Shown: in pieces, positions 18,770 to 27,510 of the stretch
How the letters are laid out: each line of letters opens with the position of its first letter
Position numbering within the stretch: the first letter of the stretch is position 1
From: Caulobacter sp. NIBR2454
GTDB lineage: Bacteria; Pseudomonadota; Alphaproteobacteria; Caulobacterales; Caulobacteraceae
Reading direction: 5' to 3'
Assembly: GCF_027474405.1 (NCBI RefSeq)
Contig: NZ_CP114871.1
Location: 2,737,001 to 2,801,000, forward strand
Length of the DNA: 64,000 bases
Notes under the pieces: generated by a model
The model's input: the letters and a program-made list of their open reading frames with translations, nothing else
What the model was told of the DNA's origin: nothing
The model's database searches: none
Translations under genes and position numbers: made by a program

Positions 18770-19761
18770 CATCCGCCAAACCGTCCGAGCCGCTCGTCAT
18801 CTGGGCGGTTTCGGACGGGCGCGCCGGAATCGAGGCCCAGGCCGTCGGCCTGGCCGAGGCCATCGCGCGCCAGACCCGCGCCCGCATCGTGGTCAAGCGC
18901 GTCGCCTATCGCGGCGATTGGGGAAAGCTGCCCTGGCGGCTGCATCCCTTCCCGCGCTCGACCCTGACGCCGCAAAGCGACATCACCGGCCCCTGGCCCG
19001 ACATCTGGATCGGCTGCGGCCGAGCCAGCATTCCCCTGTCGATCCGCGTCAAGCGCTGGTCCAGGGGCAAGACCTTCGTGGTCCAGCTGCAGGACCCCCG
19101 CGCCCCGGTCCGCCTGTTCGACCTCGTCGCCCCGCCCAAGCATGACCGCCTGACCGGCGACAATGTCGTGCCGATCATCGGCTCGCCGCACCGGGTCACC
19201 CCGGCCCGCCTCGCTGCCGAACGCAAGGCCTTCGGGCGCAAGCTGGACCGCCTGCCCCATCCCCGGGTCGCCGTGCTGGTGGGCGGCAAGTCCAAGGCCT
19301 TCGACCTGTCCCAAACCCGCGCCGCCGCCCTGGCGCGCGAACTGGTCCTGCCGCTTGAACTCGAGGGCGGCTCGCTGATGGTGACCTTCTCGCGCCGCAC
19401 CCCGCCCGAGGCCGTCGCCCTAATGACGTCGCGCCTGCGCCACCTGCCCGGCATGATCTGGAACGGCGAAGGCCCCAACCCCTATTTCGCGTTCCTGGCC
19501 GCCGCCGACTTCATCTGCGTTACCGAGGACAGCACCAACATGGCGGTCGAGGCCGCCGGCACCGGCAAGCCGGTCTTCGTGCTGAAGATGGACGGGGAGA
19601 GCCGCAAGTTCCGCGCCTTCCACCAGTCCCTGGAAGACCATGGCGCCGCCCGCCCCTTCGGCGGCCATTTCCACGGCTGGACCTACGAACCCCTGGCGGA
19701 AACCGACCGTCTGGCGAGTGAAGTGCTGGCGCGGATGGGCGTCTCTACCCAGGCCTTCTGA
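18760..19761 (+). CDS. ELM1-family protein (DUF1022, mitochondrial-fission-like)
   Basis: The 333-residue product begins at a GTG inside the end of greA. It has the ELM1/DUF1022 features: [20 protein letters not shown] near the start, [39 protein letters not shown] strand and [24 protein letters not shown] near the C-terminus. The fold resembles a GT-B glycosyltransferase, and the last segment resembles a nucleotide-sugar site. Plant ELM1 acts in mitochondrial fission; the bacterial role is not known and the name is only by homology. The 3' end overlaps the convergent methyltransferase gene by 17 bases. Confidence 0.85.
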   Translation: MDLASAKPSEPLVIWAVSDGRAGIEAQAVGLAEAIARQTRARIVVKRVAYRGDWGKLPWRLHPFPRSTLTPQSDITGPWPDIWIGCGRASIPLSIRVKRWSRGKTFVVQLQDPRAPVRLFDLVAPPKHDRLTGDNVVPIIGSPHRVTPARLAAERKAFGRKLDRLPHPRVAVLVGGKSKAFDLSQTRAAALARELVLPLELEGGSLMVTFSRRTPPEAVALMTSRLRHLPGMIWNGEGPNPYFAFLAAADFICVTEDSTNMAVEAAGTGKPVFVLKMDGESRKFRAFHQSLEDHGAARPFGGHFHGWTYEPLAETDRLASEVLARMGVSTQAF

Positions 19762-20428
19762 GCCAGACGGCCTCCCAGACGTGGCGCTCAGTATTCGCGT
19801 TGCGCCAAAGCTCGGTCCGCTCGCTGTTGAAGACCTCAAAGCCCGCTTCGCCGACTAACTCCAGAATCTGGTCCCTTTCCAGGAAGAGAAACCGCCCGCC
19901 GGCATGCTGCGGACTCCGCTCGTCGATTTCGACCAAGCCATCCGGCCGCAAGACGCCCGATTTGGAGAACGAAGTGTCCGGGTGGCGGAAGTTCGCCCAC
20001 ATGGCTCCGCCGGGCCGTAGCCAATCCGAGCATCGTTTCAGTTGAAGCTTCAGTTCTTGGATAGGCTGCAAATACATGACGCCGCATGCGAGGATGACAT
20101 CGAGCGGACTTTCGAATTCGGCCGCCTCGAACGCCGAGAGCATCAGCTCCGAATCAATGCCGGCCGCTTGGCAGAAACCCCTGGCGGCGGCGATGGCGTC
20201 CTCGCTGACGTCAAGACCCATCGGCGAGTATCCGAACTCCTGAAGGGTGAGCAGATGTCGCCCGCCGCCGCAGCCGAGATCCAGTCCCCGTCCACCAACA
20301 GCGCCATCCCGCTTCAGTCGGCTCAGGAAACGGACGACGCCGACATCAGGATACAGTGCGTAACCCAGTCGCATGAGCCGGTCACCAAACCGGCGATTGA
20401 CCTCAATGCTTTCGCGTACCGCGTCCAT
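19745..20428 (-). CDS. SAM-dependent methyltransferase (class I), distal gene of the sugar cluster
   Basis: The protein of about 227 residues has class I motif I GLDLGCGGGRHLLTL, motif II GLDVSEDAIAAAR, and a motif corresponding to LRPGGAMWANFRHP. Its C-terminal ending [14 protein letters not shown] is nearly the same as that of the next gene upstream (ERHVWNNYWLRKP), so the two are paralogues from a local duplication. The start is ATG at 20428 (a GTG directly before it is also possible). It is probably the last gene of the minus-strand nonulosonate operon and may methylate the sugar or its precursor; the target is inferred from context only. Confidence 0.82.
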   Translation of the reverse strand: MDAVRESIEVNRRFGDRLMRLGYALYPDVGVVRFLSRLKRDGAVGGRGLDLGCGGGRHLLTLQEFGYSPMGLDVSEDAIAAARGFCQAAGIDSELMLSAFEAAEFESPLDVILACGVMYLQPIQELKLQLKRCSDWLRPGGAMWANFRHPDTSFSKSGVLRPDGLVEIDERSPQHAGGRFLFLERDQILELVGEAGFEVFNSERTELWRNANTERHVWEAVWLRRPG

Positions 20429-20504
20429 CACCGCCCCAACGTCTCATCCCGACATCAAGGTATTCGGATGATAGAGAGCAAAGTTACAGACAGGGGTTTC
20501 GGCC

Positions 20505-21206
20505 TTAGGCGGTTGGCTTCCTCAGCCAGTAGTTGTTCCAGACGTGGCGCTCCTGGCGATCAGCCTTGAGCAGGGTGATCCCCTCGCGGTTCACGATCTC
20601 GAACCCTGCATCCGTCACCAGCCGCTCGCACTGGGCTTCGTCGAGGAACAGATAGTTGCTCCCGGCATAGGCCCCAGCGCGGTCGTCCAGAGCGTAGAAG
20701 CCTTCGCCCAGCTTTTCACCCAGGCCGAAGAACCAGCTCTCTGGATCGCGGAAGTTGATCATCAGCGCTCCGCCGGGCTCCAAAACCTCATAGGCGCGGG
20801 CCAGATCAGCCGCCGCGGACTCTATAGAGGCGATGAAGAACACGCCGTAGGCGATGACGACCGAGAGGCTTTCCGGCGCGATGTCGGCGTCCTGGAAGGG
20901 CGCTTCTATGAGACGCACGTCCGTCACGCCGCGTTCGGCCAGGCCCTCGCGAGCGGCGGTCAGCGCATCGGCGCTGAAATCCAGACCCACGGGCGAAAAG
21001 CCATAGTCCGCCAGCAGCAGGAGATGCCGCCCGCTACCGCAACCGATGTCCAGCGCAGGTTTGCCGGCGTTCGCCGTACGGTCCGGGACCATCCGGGCCA
21101 TGAAGCGGATCACTTCGCTGTCGGGATAGAGGAGCCGGTTCTTGCGGACCGCATTGCTCCAGAAGTCGCGACTGCGCTCAGCGAGGTTGGTGTCAGACGC
21201 GCTCAA
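20505..21206 (-). CDS. SAM-dependent methyltransferase (class I), paralogue of the next gene
   Basis: The product of about 233 residues shows motif I ALDIGCGSGRHLLLLADYGF, VGLDFSADALTAAREG and LEPGGALMINFRDPES, as in class I methyltransferases. I place the start at the TTG at 21206 because GGAG lies seven bases before it; another TTG at 21212 directly follows that site. Either start overlaps the end of the ATP-grasp gene, which indicates coupling. It is about one-third identical by eye to the gene at 19745-20428. The likely substrate is a sugar intermediate of the cluster. Confidence 0.82.
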   Translation of the reverse strand: MSASDTNLAERSRDFWSNAVRKNRLLYPDSEVIRFMARMVPDRTANAGKPALDIGCGSGRHLLLLADYGFSPVGLDFSADALTAAREGLAERGVTDVRLIEAPFQDADIAPESLSVVIAYGVFFIASIESAAADLARAYEVLEPGGALMINFRDPESWFFGLGEKLGEGFYALDDRAGAYAGSNYLFLDEAQCERLVTDAGFEIVNREGITLLKADRQERHVWNNYWLRKPTA

Positions 21207-22380
21207 TTTCAATCTCCAGGGCCGCCAGGGCCGCCTGTGCGTTGGCGAGAGCTTCGTGCGAGTCGCCGCCGGTCGTCATCAGCCAGCCCCGCGCCATGGC
21301 GTCGGTACCGGTCCTCAGCGGCGCCAGCCGGTCGCCGACCGCCATGCGGACTTCGATGTCGAGCAGGCCCGGTGTCTTGGGAAGCGCTCCGACCGAGACC
21401 ACCCGCCCCGCCGGCGTCGGCAGGAAGGCGAACACTACCGGCCGCCCCTCTCCCGGATGGGCCAGCGGCCCGCCCTCCCCCAGCGCAGTCAGAGCCGCGC
21501 CGATCAGGTCCGATCCGTAGATGGCGGGGTAGATTCGCGTCGTAATGTTATTGCCCGGGGCCCGGCCCGAAATCTCGATCAGGCTGGCCCGCCCGGCGGC
21601 GTCGACCATGACATCGGCGTTGATCAGGCAGTCCGTCAGGCCGATGGCTCGCGCGGCGGCCTCGACGACGTTTAGCACCGCGACGGTCGTCGCCTGCGGC
21701 GCCCGCGGCGGATGGATGTAGGTCAGCTCCTGTCGGTCAGGCGGGGGGGTCATGACCTTTTCGCGCACCAACAGACCGGTGAAGACGTCTGCGTAGATGG
21801 CCGCGTCCACACCGTACTCGGTCCCCTGCAGCGCCGCCTCGACCAGCCAGGACTCGCCGAGCGCGACATGGCCGGACGGGGCAAGGGCGAGCGCCTGATC
21901 AGTCGTCGCGCACAGCGCCACGCCCCGGCTGCCAGACCCGAAGGCCGGCTTCACCACACAGGGCGCGCCGACCTTGGCCACCGCTTCCGGCAGTTGAGCG
22001 GGATCGTCGATAGCGATCTGGGCCGCGACCGGAACCCCGGCGGCCGACAGGATGTCGTGCGCCAGGCGCTTGTCGGCGCAGGCCGCCGCCGCCGCCGGCT
22101 GCACGCCGCGCAGGCCCAGCGCGGCGTTCACCGCCGCCACTGTGGTCAGAAACCTTCCGATCGGGGCCGGCAGCGCTGCATCCACGCCGACCTCACGCGC
22201 GAAGGCGATCACCGCCGCCTCGTCGGCCACGTCGATGGGCCGCCAGATATCCGCCAGCGCGAACCCCGGCGCGCCGGGGTCGCGATCCACGGCCGCCACT
22301 TGCAGGCCCATGGCCTTGGCCATGCGGATGGGGTGAAGTTGTTCGGGGCCCGCACCCACGGCCAGCACCCGGCGGATCAT
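21193..22380 (-). CDS. ATP-grasp ligase of the surface-sugar cluster
   Basis: The 395-residue protein has the ATP-grasp layout: an N-terminal Rossmann-like domain (RRVLAVGAGPEQLHPIRMAK), the lid region CVVKPAFGSGSRGVALC, and the metal/ATP-binding INADVMVDAAGRASLIEISGRAPGN segment (given as INADVMV and EISGRAPGN here). Members form amide or acyl-phosphate bonds with ATP. I use the ATG at 22380, which overlaps the stop of the PseG-like gene by four bases (ATGA). In this operon it might attach an amino acid or other acyl group to the nonulosonic acid or a precursor, but this is inference. Confidence 0.82.
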   Translation of the reverse strand: MIRRVLAVGAGPEQLHPIRMAKAMGLQVAAVDRDPGAPGFALADIWRPIDVADEAAVIAFAREVGVDAALPAPIGRFLTTVAAVNAALGLRGVQPAAAAACADKRLAHDILSAAGVPVAAQIAIDDPAQLPEAVAKVGAPCVVKPAFGSGSRGVALCATTDQALALAPSGHVALGESWLVEAALQGTEYGVDAAIYADVFTGLLVREKVMTPPPDRQELTYIHPPRAPQATTVAVLNVVEAAARAIGLTDCLINADVMVDAAGRASLIEISGRAPGNNITTRIYPAIYGSDLIGAALTALGEGGPLAHPGEGRPVVFAFLPTPAGRVVSVGALPKTPGLLDIEVRMAVGDRLAPLRTGTDAMARGWLMTTGGDSHEALANAQAALAALEIEIERV

Positions 22381-23342
22381 CGGACGTCCTCCGCCATTCG
22401 CCGCAACACCTGCGCCACGCGCACCGCGCCCCTTCCATCCAGGGCCTCGAAACCGGCGGCCGCCAAGGCCGAGAGTTTGGCGCCGTCCTCGGCCAGCGCC
22501 AGCAACGCCGGGGCGGCGCATTCCAGCGGACCCAGGTCCGCCGCCACGCCCGCCGACGCCAGCCGCGCCACATAGGGCGTCATGTTCCGCCAGGAGACAC
22601 AGGCTGTCGGCCGCCCAAGCACCATCGCCTCGTAGCTCGTCAGACCGCCGAGGGTGACGACTAGGTCGTGCGCCAGAATCAGCTCGGCCATGTCCTCCGG
22701 GGCCTCGATAAAGCTCACCCTGCCAGTATCCGCGCGCAGCGCATCCTTGCGCGCCCGTGGCATGGCGGGCCCCAGCGCCGCTGTCGCCGCGAACGGCGCC
22801 TCGGCCAGCCCCGCCGCCAGAACCTCGGTCGCCAGGGCCGGGTCCGCCCCGCCGAAGGTCAACAGAACTCGCGCCGCCCGTTCGCCGCTCCAGGGCGACG
22901 CCGGCCGCGCCGCCGCCACGTCAGGCCGCACCATGTGCCACTCGGCCCCGGCCAGCAGCCGCACCCCCGCTGGCGCGACCGCCGACGGCGTCACGTCGGT
23001 GTCGATCAGCAGGTCCGCGCCATAGTCGCCGAGGCTATCGTTGATGTGGACCAGCGGGCGAAGGCCCAAGGCCCGCGCCCGGTCGGAATCCCGTTTCGAC
23101 AGACCCAGCAGATCGGTGACCAGCACCCCGCCGCGTCCTTCCAGAAACGCCCAGGCCTGGGCCCGCCCGGCGACGCGCATCACCGGACAGCCAGCGCGAT
23201 CGAAGAATCCGTCATAGTCCGCAGCCGCCTCGACCAGCAGCACCGGCTGCTCGCCCGCCGCGACCAGCGCCTGGCACAGGGTCGCGCAACGCGACAGGTG
23301 CCCCACGCCAAGCTCCGGGCCGGCCGCACACCAGACGATCAT
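22377..23342 (-). CDS. PseG/SpsG-like nucleotide-sugar hydrolase or glycosyltransferase
   Basis: The 321-residue protein begins IVWCAAGPELGVGHLSRCATLCQAL, in which GxGHxxRC is the substrate-binding loop of PseG-type UDP-sugar hydrolases, and carries LLTFGGADP at mid-protein and VTLGGLTSYEAMVLGRPT in the C-terminal GT-B half. PseG removes UDP from 2,4-diacetamido-trideoxy-altrose just before the NeuB-type condensation. It is coupled by ATGA overlaps to the NeuB-like gene upstream and the ATP-grasp gene downstream, which supports the same pathway. Confidence 0.85.
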   Translation of the reverse strand: MIVWCAAGPELGVGHLSRCATLCQALVAAGEQPVLLVEAAADYDGFFDRAGCPVMRVAGRAQAWAFLEGRGGVLVTDLLGLSKRDSDRARALGLRPLVHINDSLGDYGADLLIDTDVTPSAVAPAGVRLLAGAEWHMVRPDVAAARPASPWSGERAARVLLTFGGADPALATEVLAAGLAEAPFAATAALGPAMPRARKDALRADTGRVSFIEAPEDMAELILAHDLVVTLGGLTSYEAMVLGRPTACVSWRNMTPYVARLASAGVAADLGPLECAAPALLALAEDGAKLSALAAAGFEALDGRGAVRVAQVLRRMAEDVR

Positions 23343-24400
23343 GGCGCGGGCTTGAGATCGTCCCAGGTCAGCACCTGGCCGGCCGGCAGGTCGCGGCCGG
23401 GGGCCAATCCCACCACCGCCTCCGCCTGCATGGGATTGATGCCCCAGCCAGGACGAAGCGCTGTCAGATCCGCATCCGTGATCGCCTGACCAGCCTTGAT
23501 GGGTCGCGCGGTGACCAGCGAGCGCACGGCGTTGCGGCGTTCCACAATCTCGCTCTCGGTGACGCCCAGGCGAACACCGCCGAGGGCCGCCTCCATCTCG
23601 CGCACGCCCCGGACAAGAGCAGCGAACTCCGCGGGGTCGGCGCTGAACCAGTGGTCGGGTCCATCAGCGGCCTTGTCGTAGGTGAAGTGCTTCTCGATCA
23701 TCCGTGCGCCCAGGGCCACGGCCCCAAGCCCGGCCGTGACGCCGATGGAATGGTCCGACAGTCCGACCGGCGCATCGGGATAGATCCCCTGCAGGGCGGG
23801 GATGGACCGCAGGTTCATCTCGTCCATGGGCGCGGGGTACTGGGCGATGCAGTGCAGCAGCACCAACTCCTTGCAGCCGCCCCTGCGCAGACGGCTGACC
23901 GCGGCGTCCACCTCAGCAAGGGTATGTTTGCCCGTCGACATGATCACCGGCTGGCCCGTGGCCGCCAGGGCGTCGAGCATTCGGCCGTATTGGATGTCGG
24001 ACGAGGCGATCTTCCATCCCGGCGCGCCCAGCCCGCTCAGAAAGCCGATGCCGTCCAGACTGAACGGGGTGGAGAAGATGGTCACCCCCAGACGCTTGGC
24101 CTCGGCGAAGATAGCGGCATGCGCGTCGCGCGGCAGAGCCAACCGGTCGAACAGGCCGCCGATGGTCTCGGACCGCTCAAGTCCCTCCGGACCCCAGGTG
24201 ATCACCCGCTCGGGGTCGGCCACCAGTTCGGCGGCGGTATAGGTCTGCAGCTTGACCGCGTCGGCCCCCGCCGCGGCGGCCAGGCGCACCAGTTCCAGGC
24301 ACTTGTCGGGATCGCCGTCGTGATTGGCCCCGATCTCGGCCACGAGATAGCAGGGCTCGCCCTCGCCGATGTGCCGGTCGCCGAACTTGATCCTGGCCAT
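23339..24400 (-). CDS. NeuB-family nonulosonic acid synthase (pseudaminate/legionaminate/sialate type)
   Basis: The 353-residue protein has the NeuB barrel (CYLVAEIGANHDGDPDKCLELV, DAVKLQTYTA, IFSTPFSLDGIGFL, IASSDIQYGRMLDALA, VIMSTGKHTLAEVDAAV, LLHCIAQYPAP, VGLSDHSIGV, IEKHFTYDK) and a C-terminal antifreeze-like SAF domain from about residue 290. It condenses phosphoenolpyruvate with a six-carbon amino sugar. I use the ATG at 24400, not the one at 24490, because the longer version would cover the perfect palindrome at 24460-24482 and adds 30 residues not seen in the family. It heads an operon of five genes. Confidence 0.92.
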   Translation of the reverse strand: MARIKFGDRHIGEGEPCYLVAEIGANHDGDPDKCLELVRLAAAAGADAVKLQTYTAAELVADPERVITWGPEGLERSETIGGLFDRLALPRDAHAAIFAEAKRLGVTIFSTPFSLDGIGFLSGLGAPGWKIASSDIQYGRMLDALAATGQPVIMSTGKHTLAEVDAAVSRLRRGGCKELVLLHCIAQYPAPMDEMNLRSIPALQGIYPDAPVGLSDHSIGVTAGLGAVALGARMIEKHFTYDKAADGPDHWFSADPAEFAALVRGVREMEAALGGVRLGVTESEIVERRNAVRSLVTARPIKAGQAITDADLTALRPGWGINPMQAEAVVGLAPGRDLPAGQVLTWDDLKPAP

Positions 24401-24459
24401 GAACTTCAGCGCCTCCCGGGCCGCGACCTTCCCCTGAATCGCCAAATCAAACCAGCGAG

Positions 24460-24482
24460 CAGGTTTGCAGATTGCAAACCTG
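24460..24482. promoter_or_regulatory. Perfect 23-bp palindrome between the divergent sugar genes
   Basis: Arms CAGGTTTGCA and TGCAAACCTG are separated by GAT. The site lies 60 bases before the NeuB-like start and 20 bases before the cytidylyltransferase start, in the only shared control region of the cluster. It is a probable repressor or activator operator; the regulator is not in the window. Confidence 0.55.
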
Positions 24483-24501
24483 GGCCGCATACCTTGATCC
24501 C

Positions 24502-25221
24502 ATGACCACGGTCGCCATCACCCAGGCGCGGATGACCTCCGAGCGCCTGCCCGGCAAGATCCTGCTGCCCCTGGCGGGAGCCCCCCTGCTAGCCCGCCAC
24601 CTTGCGCGACTGGCCAGAGCCCGAAGCCTCGACCGGGTCGTCGTCGCCTCGCCGACAGGTTCAGTCTCCGATCCGATCCGCGAGCTATGTGCTGGTCTCG
24701 GCTTCACGGTCATCGACGGTCCCGAAGAGGATGTTCTCGCCCGTTTCATGAACGCCGCCCGCGCGACCCAGGCCGACATCATCGTCCGTGTCACTTCCGA
24801 TTGCCCGTTCATCGACCCCGAACTGGTCGATCTCGTCATCGCGCGCCGGGCCGAGGCCAACGCCGACTACGCCACTCTGGACGCCCCCGGCGTCTACCCG
24901 CGCGGCCTGGACGTGGAGGTATTCACCCGCGCGGCGTTGGAGGCCGTTGGCGCGGAAGCGGTCGGTCGTCACGACCGCGAGCACGTCACCCCCTTCATCC
25001 GCAACCAGCCGGACCGTTTCTCGACCCTGCGTGTGGCGGCCGAGGGCGCGGGCGGCGATTATCGCCTCTGCGTGGATACGGCGGCCGATCTAGCCCTCGC
25101 GCGGACGCTCTATGAACACTTCGGCGGCGATGATTTTAGCTGGCGCGACGTGGTCGCGATCCTCGACGCCCGCCCCGACTGGGCGGCGCTTAACGCCGAC
25201 GTGATCCAAAAAGCAGTGTGA
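24502..25221 (+). CDS. SpsF/NeuA-like cytidylyltransferase
   Basis: The 239-residue protein starts TTVAITQARMTSERLPGKILLPLAGAPLLARHL, the CTP-binding loop of the spore-coat SpsF and CMP-sugar synthetase family, followed by RVTSDCPFIDPELVD and the HDREHVTPFI segment. It should activate a nonulosonic acid or related sugar with CTP. The ATG at 24502 gives the family N-terminus; the frame extends upstream to 24472 through the palindrome and is not used. It is divergent from the NeuB-like operon and likely completes that pathway. Confidence 0.87.
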   Translation: MTTVAITQARMTSERLPGKILLPLAGAPLLARHLARLARARSLDRVVVASPTGSVSDPIRELCAGLGFTVIDGPEEDVLARFMNAARATQADIIVRVTSDCPFIDPELVDLVIARRAEANADYATLDAPGVYPRGLDVEVFTRAALEAVGAEAVGRHDREHVTPFIRNQPDRFSTLRVAAEGAGGDYRLCVDTAADLALARTLYEHFGGDDFSWRDVVAILDARPDWAALNADVIQKAV

Positions 25222-25245
25222 CGCCGGACCAGCGTGACTCCAACG

Positions 25246-25260
25246 GCGAAGAATCTTCGC
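25246..25260. promoter_or_regulatory. Short perfect palindrome before trxB
   Basis: Arms GCGAAGA and TCTTCGC flank a single A, ending 12 bases before the trxB start. It could be an operator or a small hairpin in the leader that affects translation. Confidence 0.3.
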
Positions 25261-25272
25261 TACATAGAGCCC

Positions 25273-26274
25273 ATGTCCGACCCTCGCACCACTCGCTGCC
25301 TGATCATTGGTTCAGGCCCCGCCGGCTACACCGCGGCCATCTATGCCGCCCGCGCCTTGCTCAAGCCCGTCTTGATCGCCGGGATCCAGCCCGGCGGCCA
25401 GCTGACCATCACCACGGACGTGGAGAACTATCCGGGCTTCGCCGACGTCATCCAGGGTCCCTGGCTGATGGATCAGATGCGCGCCCAGGCCGAGCACGTG
25501 GGCACGGAGATGATCAACGACATCGTCCTGTCCGTGGACCTGTCCAAGCGCCCCTTCCACGTGAAGTGCGACAGCGGCGCCGAATGGCTGGCCGAGACCC
25601 TGATCATCGCCACCGGCGCCCAGGCCAAGTGGCTGGGCATCGAGAGCGAGTCCAAGTTCCAGGGCTTTGGCGTCAGCGCCTGCGCCACCTGCGACGGCTT
25701 CTTCTATCGCGGCAAGGAAGTGGTCGTGGTCGGCGGCGGCAACACCGCGGTCGAAGAAGCCCTGTTCCTCACCAATTTCGCCAGCAAGGTCACCCTGGTT
25801 CACCGCAAGGACGAACTGCGGGCGGAAAAGATTCTGCAAGAGCGCCTTCTGGCCCACCCGAAGATCGAAGTGGTCTGGGACAGCGTGCTGGATGAAGTCA
25901 CCGGTGACAGCGACCCCATGGGCGTCACCGGCGTACGCCTTAAGAACATCAAGACCGGCGAAACCCGCGATCTGTCCTGCGACGGCGTGTTCATCGCCAT
26001 CGGCCACGCCCCGGCGTCGCAACTCTTCGCCGGCCAGCTGGAGATGGACTCCAGCGGTTATCTGAAGGTCAAGGCGGGCACCGCCTCGACCGCCGTCCAG
26101 GGCGTCTACGCCGCCGGCGACGTAACCGACGACGTCTATCGCCAGGCCGTCACCGCCGCCGGCATGGGCTGCATGGCCGCGCTGGAGGCCGTGCGCTTCC
26201 TGGCCGAGGAAGATCACCTGAAGGCCAACCACCCTATCAGCCATGCCGAGGCCGAGAAGATCGGCGCCTGGTAG
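25273..26274 (+). CDS. trxB: Thioredoxin reductase
   Basis: The 333-residue flavoprotein has the FAD motif CLIIGSGPAGYTAAIYAAR, the redox centre SACATCDGFFY (CxxC near residue 145), the NADPH motif VVVGGGNTAVEEALFL and the C-terminal GVYAAGDVTDDVYRQAVTAAG that contacts FAD. It reduces thioredoxin with NADPH. I use the ATG at 25273; the frame open upstream to 25234 has no support. It is convergent with the SleB-like gene, four bases away, and stands alone in transcription. Confidence 0.97.
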   Translation: MSDPRTTRCLIIGSGPAGYTAAIYAARALLKPVLIAGIQPGGQLTITTDVENYPGFADVIQGPWLMDQMRAQAEHVGTEMINDIVLSVDLSKRPFHVKCDSGAEWLAETLIIATGAQAKWLGIESESKFQGFGVSACATCDGFFYRGKEVVVVGGGNTAVEEALFLTNFASKVTLVHRKDELRAEKILQERLLAHPKIEVVWDSVLDEVTGDSDPMGVTGVRLKNIKTGETRDLSCDGVFIAIGHAPASQLFAGQLEMDSSGYLKVKAGTASTAVQGVYAAGDVTDDVYRQAVTAAGMGCMAALEAVRFLAEEDHLKANHPISHAEAEKIGAW

Positions 26275-26277
26275 CTA

Positions 26278-27510
26278 CTACGGCTTAGGCGGCGCGGTGC
26301 TGACCGGCGCGTCAGGGTCGACGGGGGCCGCCGGAGCGGGGCGCATGCGCTCCTCCAGGGCCTTCAGGCGCGCATTGATCTGCTCCATCTCCTCCGGTGT
26401 CGCCTGACGACGGCCGGCGATGGTGCTGCGGACGCGGGTGCGAAGACCGTCGGGCGCGGCGGCGTCGGGGACCTGCACCACCTCGATGCGCCCGGTGGGG
26501 CCCGGGATGGTCACCGTCTTGGTGGTCACCACCTTGCCATCGACGATCAAGCTGTCCGGCGTCGGATTCTGGGTGCGTGGGTCGAATCCGGTCAGCACCG
26601 CCGCGCTCAGCTTCAACTCCCCGCCGGCATAGCGGCCGGTGAAGGCCGCCGGCTCACCCGACGGTCCCGTCCAGCGATAAAAGATGTGCGCCCCGATTTG
26701 GCGCAGCTTGACCAGGGTCGGCGCCCAGTATGGCGCCACATAGTCGGCGTGATAGTGCGTGGCCGTCCCGACGCTCTTCAGCACGAAGCCGCTCAGGGCC
26801 CGGCGAGCCACGGCCTGCGCCTGGGCGTAGATGGTCGGATTCAACGGCCGGGACAGCGACCCGTCGCAGGTGAAGCTGAACTGGCAGCCGGTCACCCGTT
26901 GCGAGCCTTCGAACACCACCCCGCAGACCGACTTGGGATAGCCAGGATGGCGCATGCGGTTCAGCACGGTCTGGGCCACCGCCTGCTGCCCCTCCAATGG
27001 CTCATAGGCGGCCTCGAAATAGACGGCTTGCGACAGACATTGCAGAGCGCGTTCCCGCTCGGCTCCGCTGGCCTTGAGCACGAAGGGCTTGGCCGGGGCC
27101 AACGGCAGGGGCGAGGCCGCCTTGAAAGCGTTGATCTTGCGGGCGGTGTCGAAATCGACCTGGGTCAGGGCCAGGGTCGGCAGGGTCTTCAGGTCAAGCC
27201 GTTCCCAGCCCGGCACTCGACCCCAATAGTCCAGCTTGGGTAGCGGGTCATGCCGTCGGGCCACGGCCAGAGCGGCATCGTCCATGTCGGCGGTCAGACG
27301 GCCGAACGCCCGGTCTGACAGACCCCGCGCCGTGGCGGCCACGCCCTCGGCCTTGCCCGATCCGCGGGCGAGGTAATAGCGGCTGGCGCACGCGCCCAGC
27401 CCCGCCACGGCGACGACCGCCGTGGCGAGTGCGAGCCCGCGGAGCAGGCGCGCGCGCAGCAGCCTACTTCCCGTCGAGGGTCGAGCGGAGCATCCAGGCG
27501 TGCTTTTCAT
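26278..27510 (-). CDS. SleB-type cell wall hydrolase, probable lipoprotein
   Basis: The 410-residue protein has a hydrophobic stretch ending in a lipobox-like GLGAC (about residue 41), then a Hydrolase_2/SleB domain (about 180-310) with CLSQAVYFEAAYEPLEGQQAVAQ, where Glu is the likely catalytic residue, NRMRHPGYPKSVCGVVFEG, CQFSFTCDG and ATHYHADYVAP. The family cleaves peptidoglycan glycan strands as lytic transglycosylases. The C-terminus is a charged coiled-coil-like stretch and a Pro/Ala-rich tail. The start ATG lies 47 bases inside the dps gene; no later start is available, so overlap with dps seems real. A paralogue lies at 40806-41975. Confidence 0.85.
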   Translation of the reverse strand: MKSTPGCSARPSTGSRLLRARLLRGLALATAVVAVAGLGACASRYYLARGSGKAEGVAATARGLSDRAFGRLTADMDDAALAVARRHDPLPKLDYWGRVPGWERLDLKTLPTLALTQVDFDTARKINAFKAASPLPLAPAKPFVLKASGAERERALQCLSQAVYFEAAYEPLEGQQAVAQTVLNRMRHPGYPKSVCGVVFEGSQRVTGCQFSFTCDGSLSRPLNPTIYAQAQAVARRALSGFVLKSVGTATHYHADYVAPYWAPTLVKLRQIGAHIFYRWTGPSGEPAAFTGRYAGGELKLSAAVLTGFDPRTQNPTPDSLIVDGKVVTTKTVTIPGPTGRIEVVQVPDAAAPDGLRTRVRSTIAGRRQATPEEMEQINARLKALEERMRPAPAAPVDPDAPVSTAPPKP

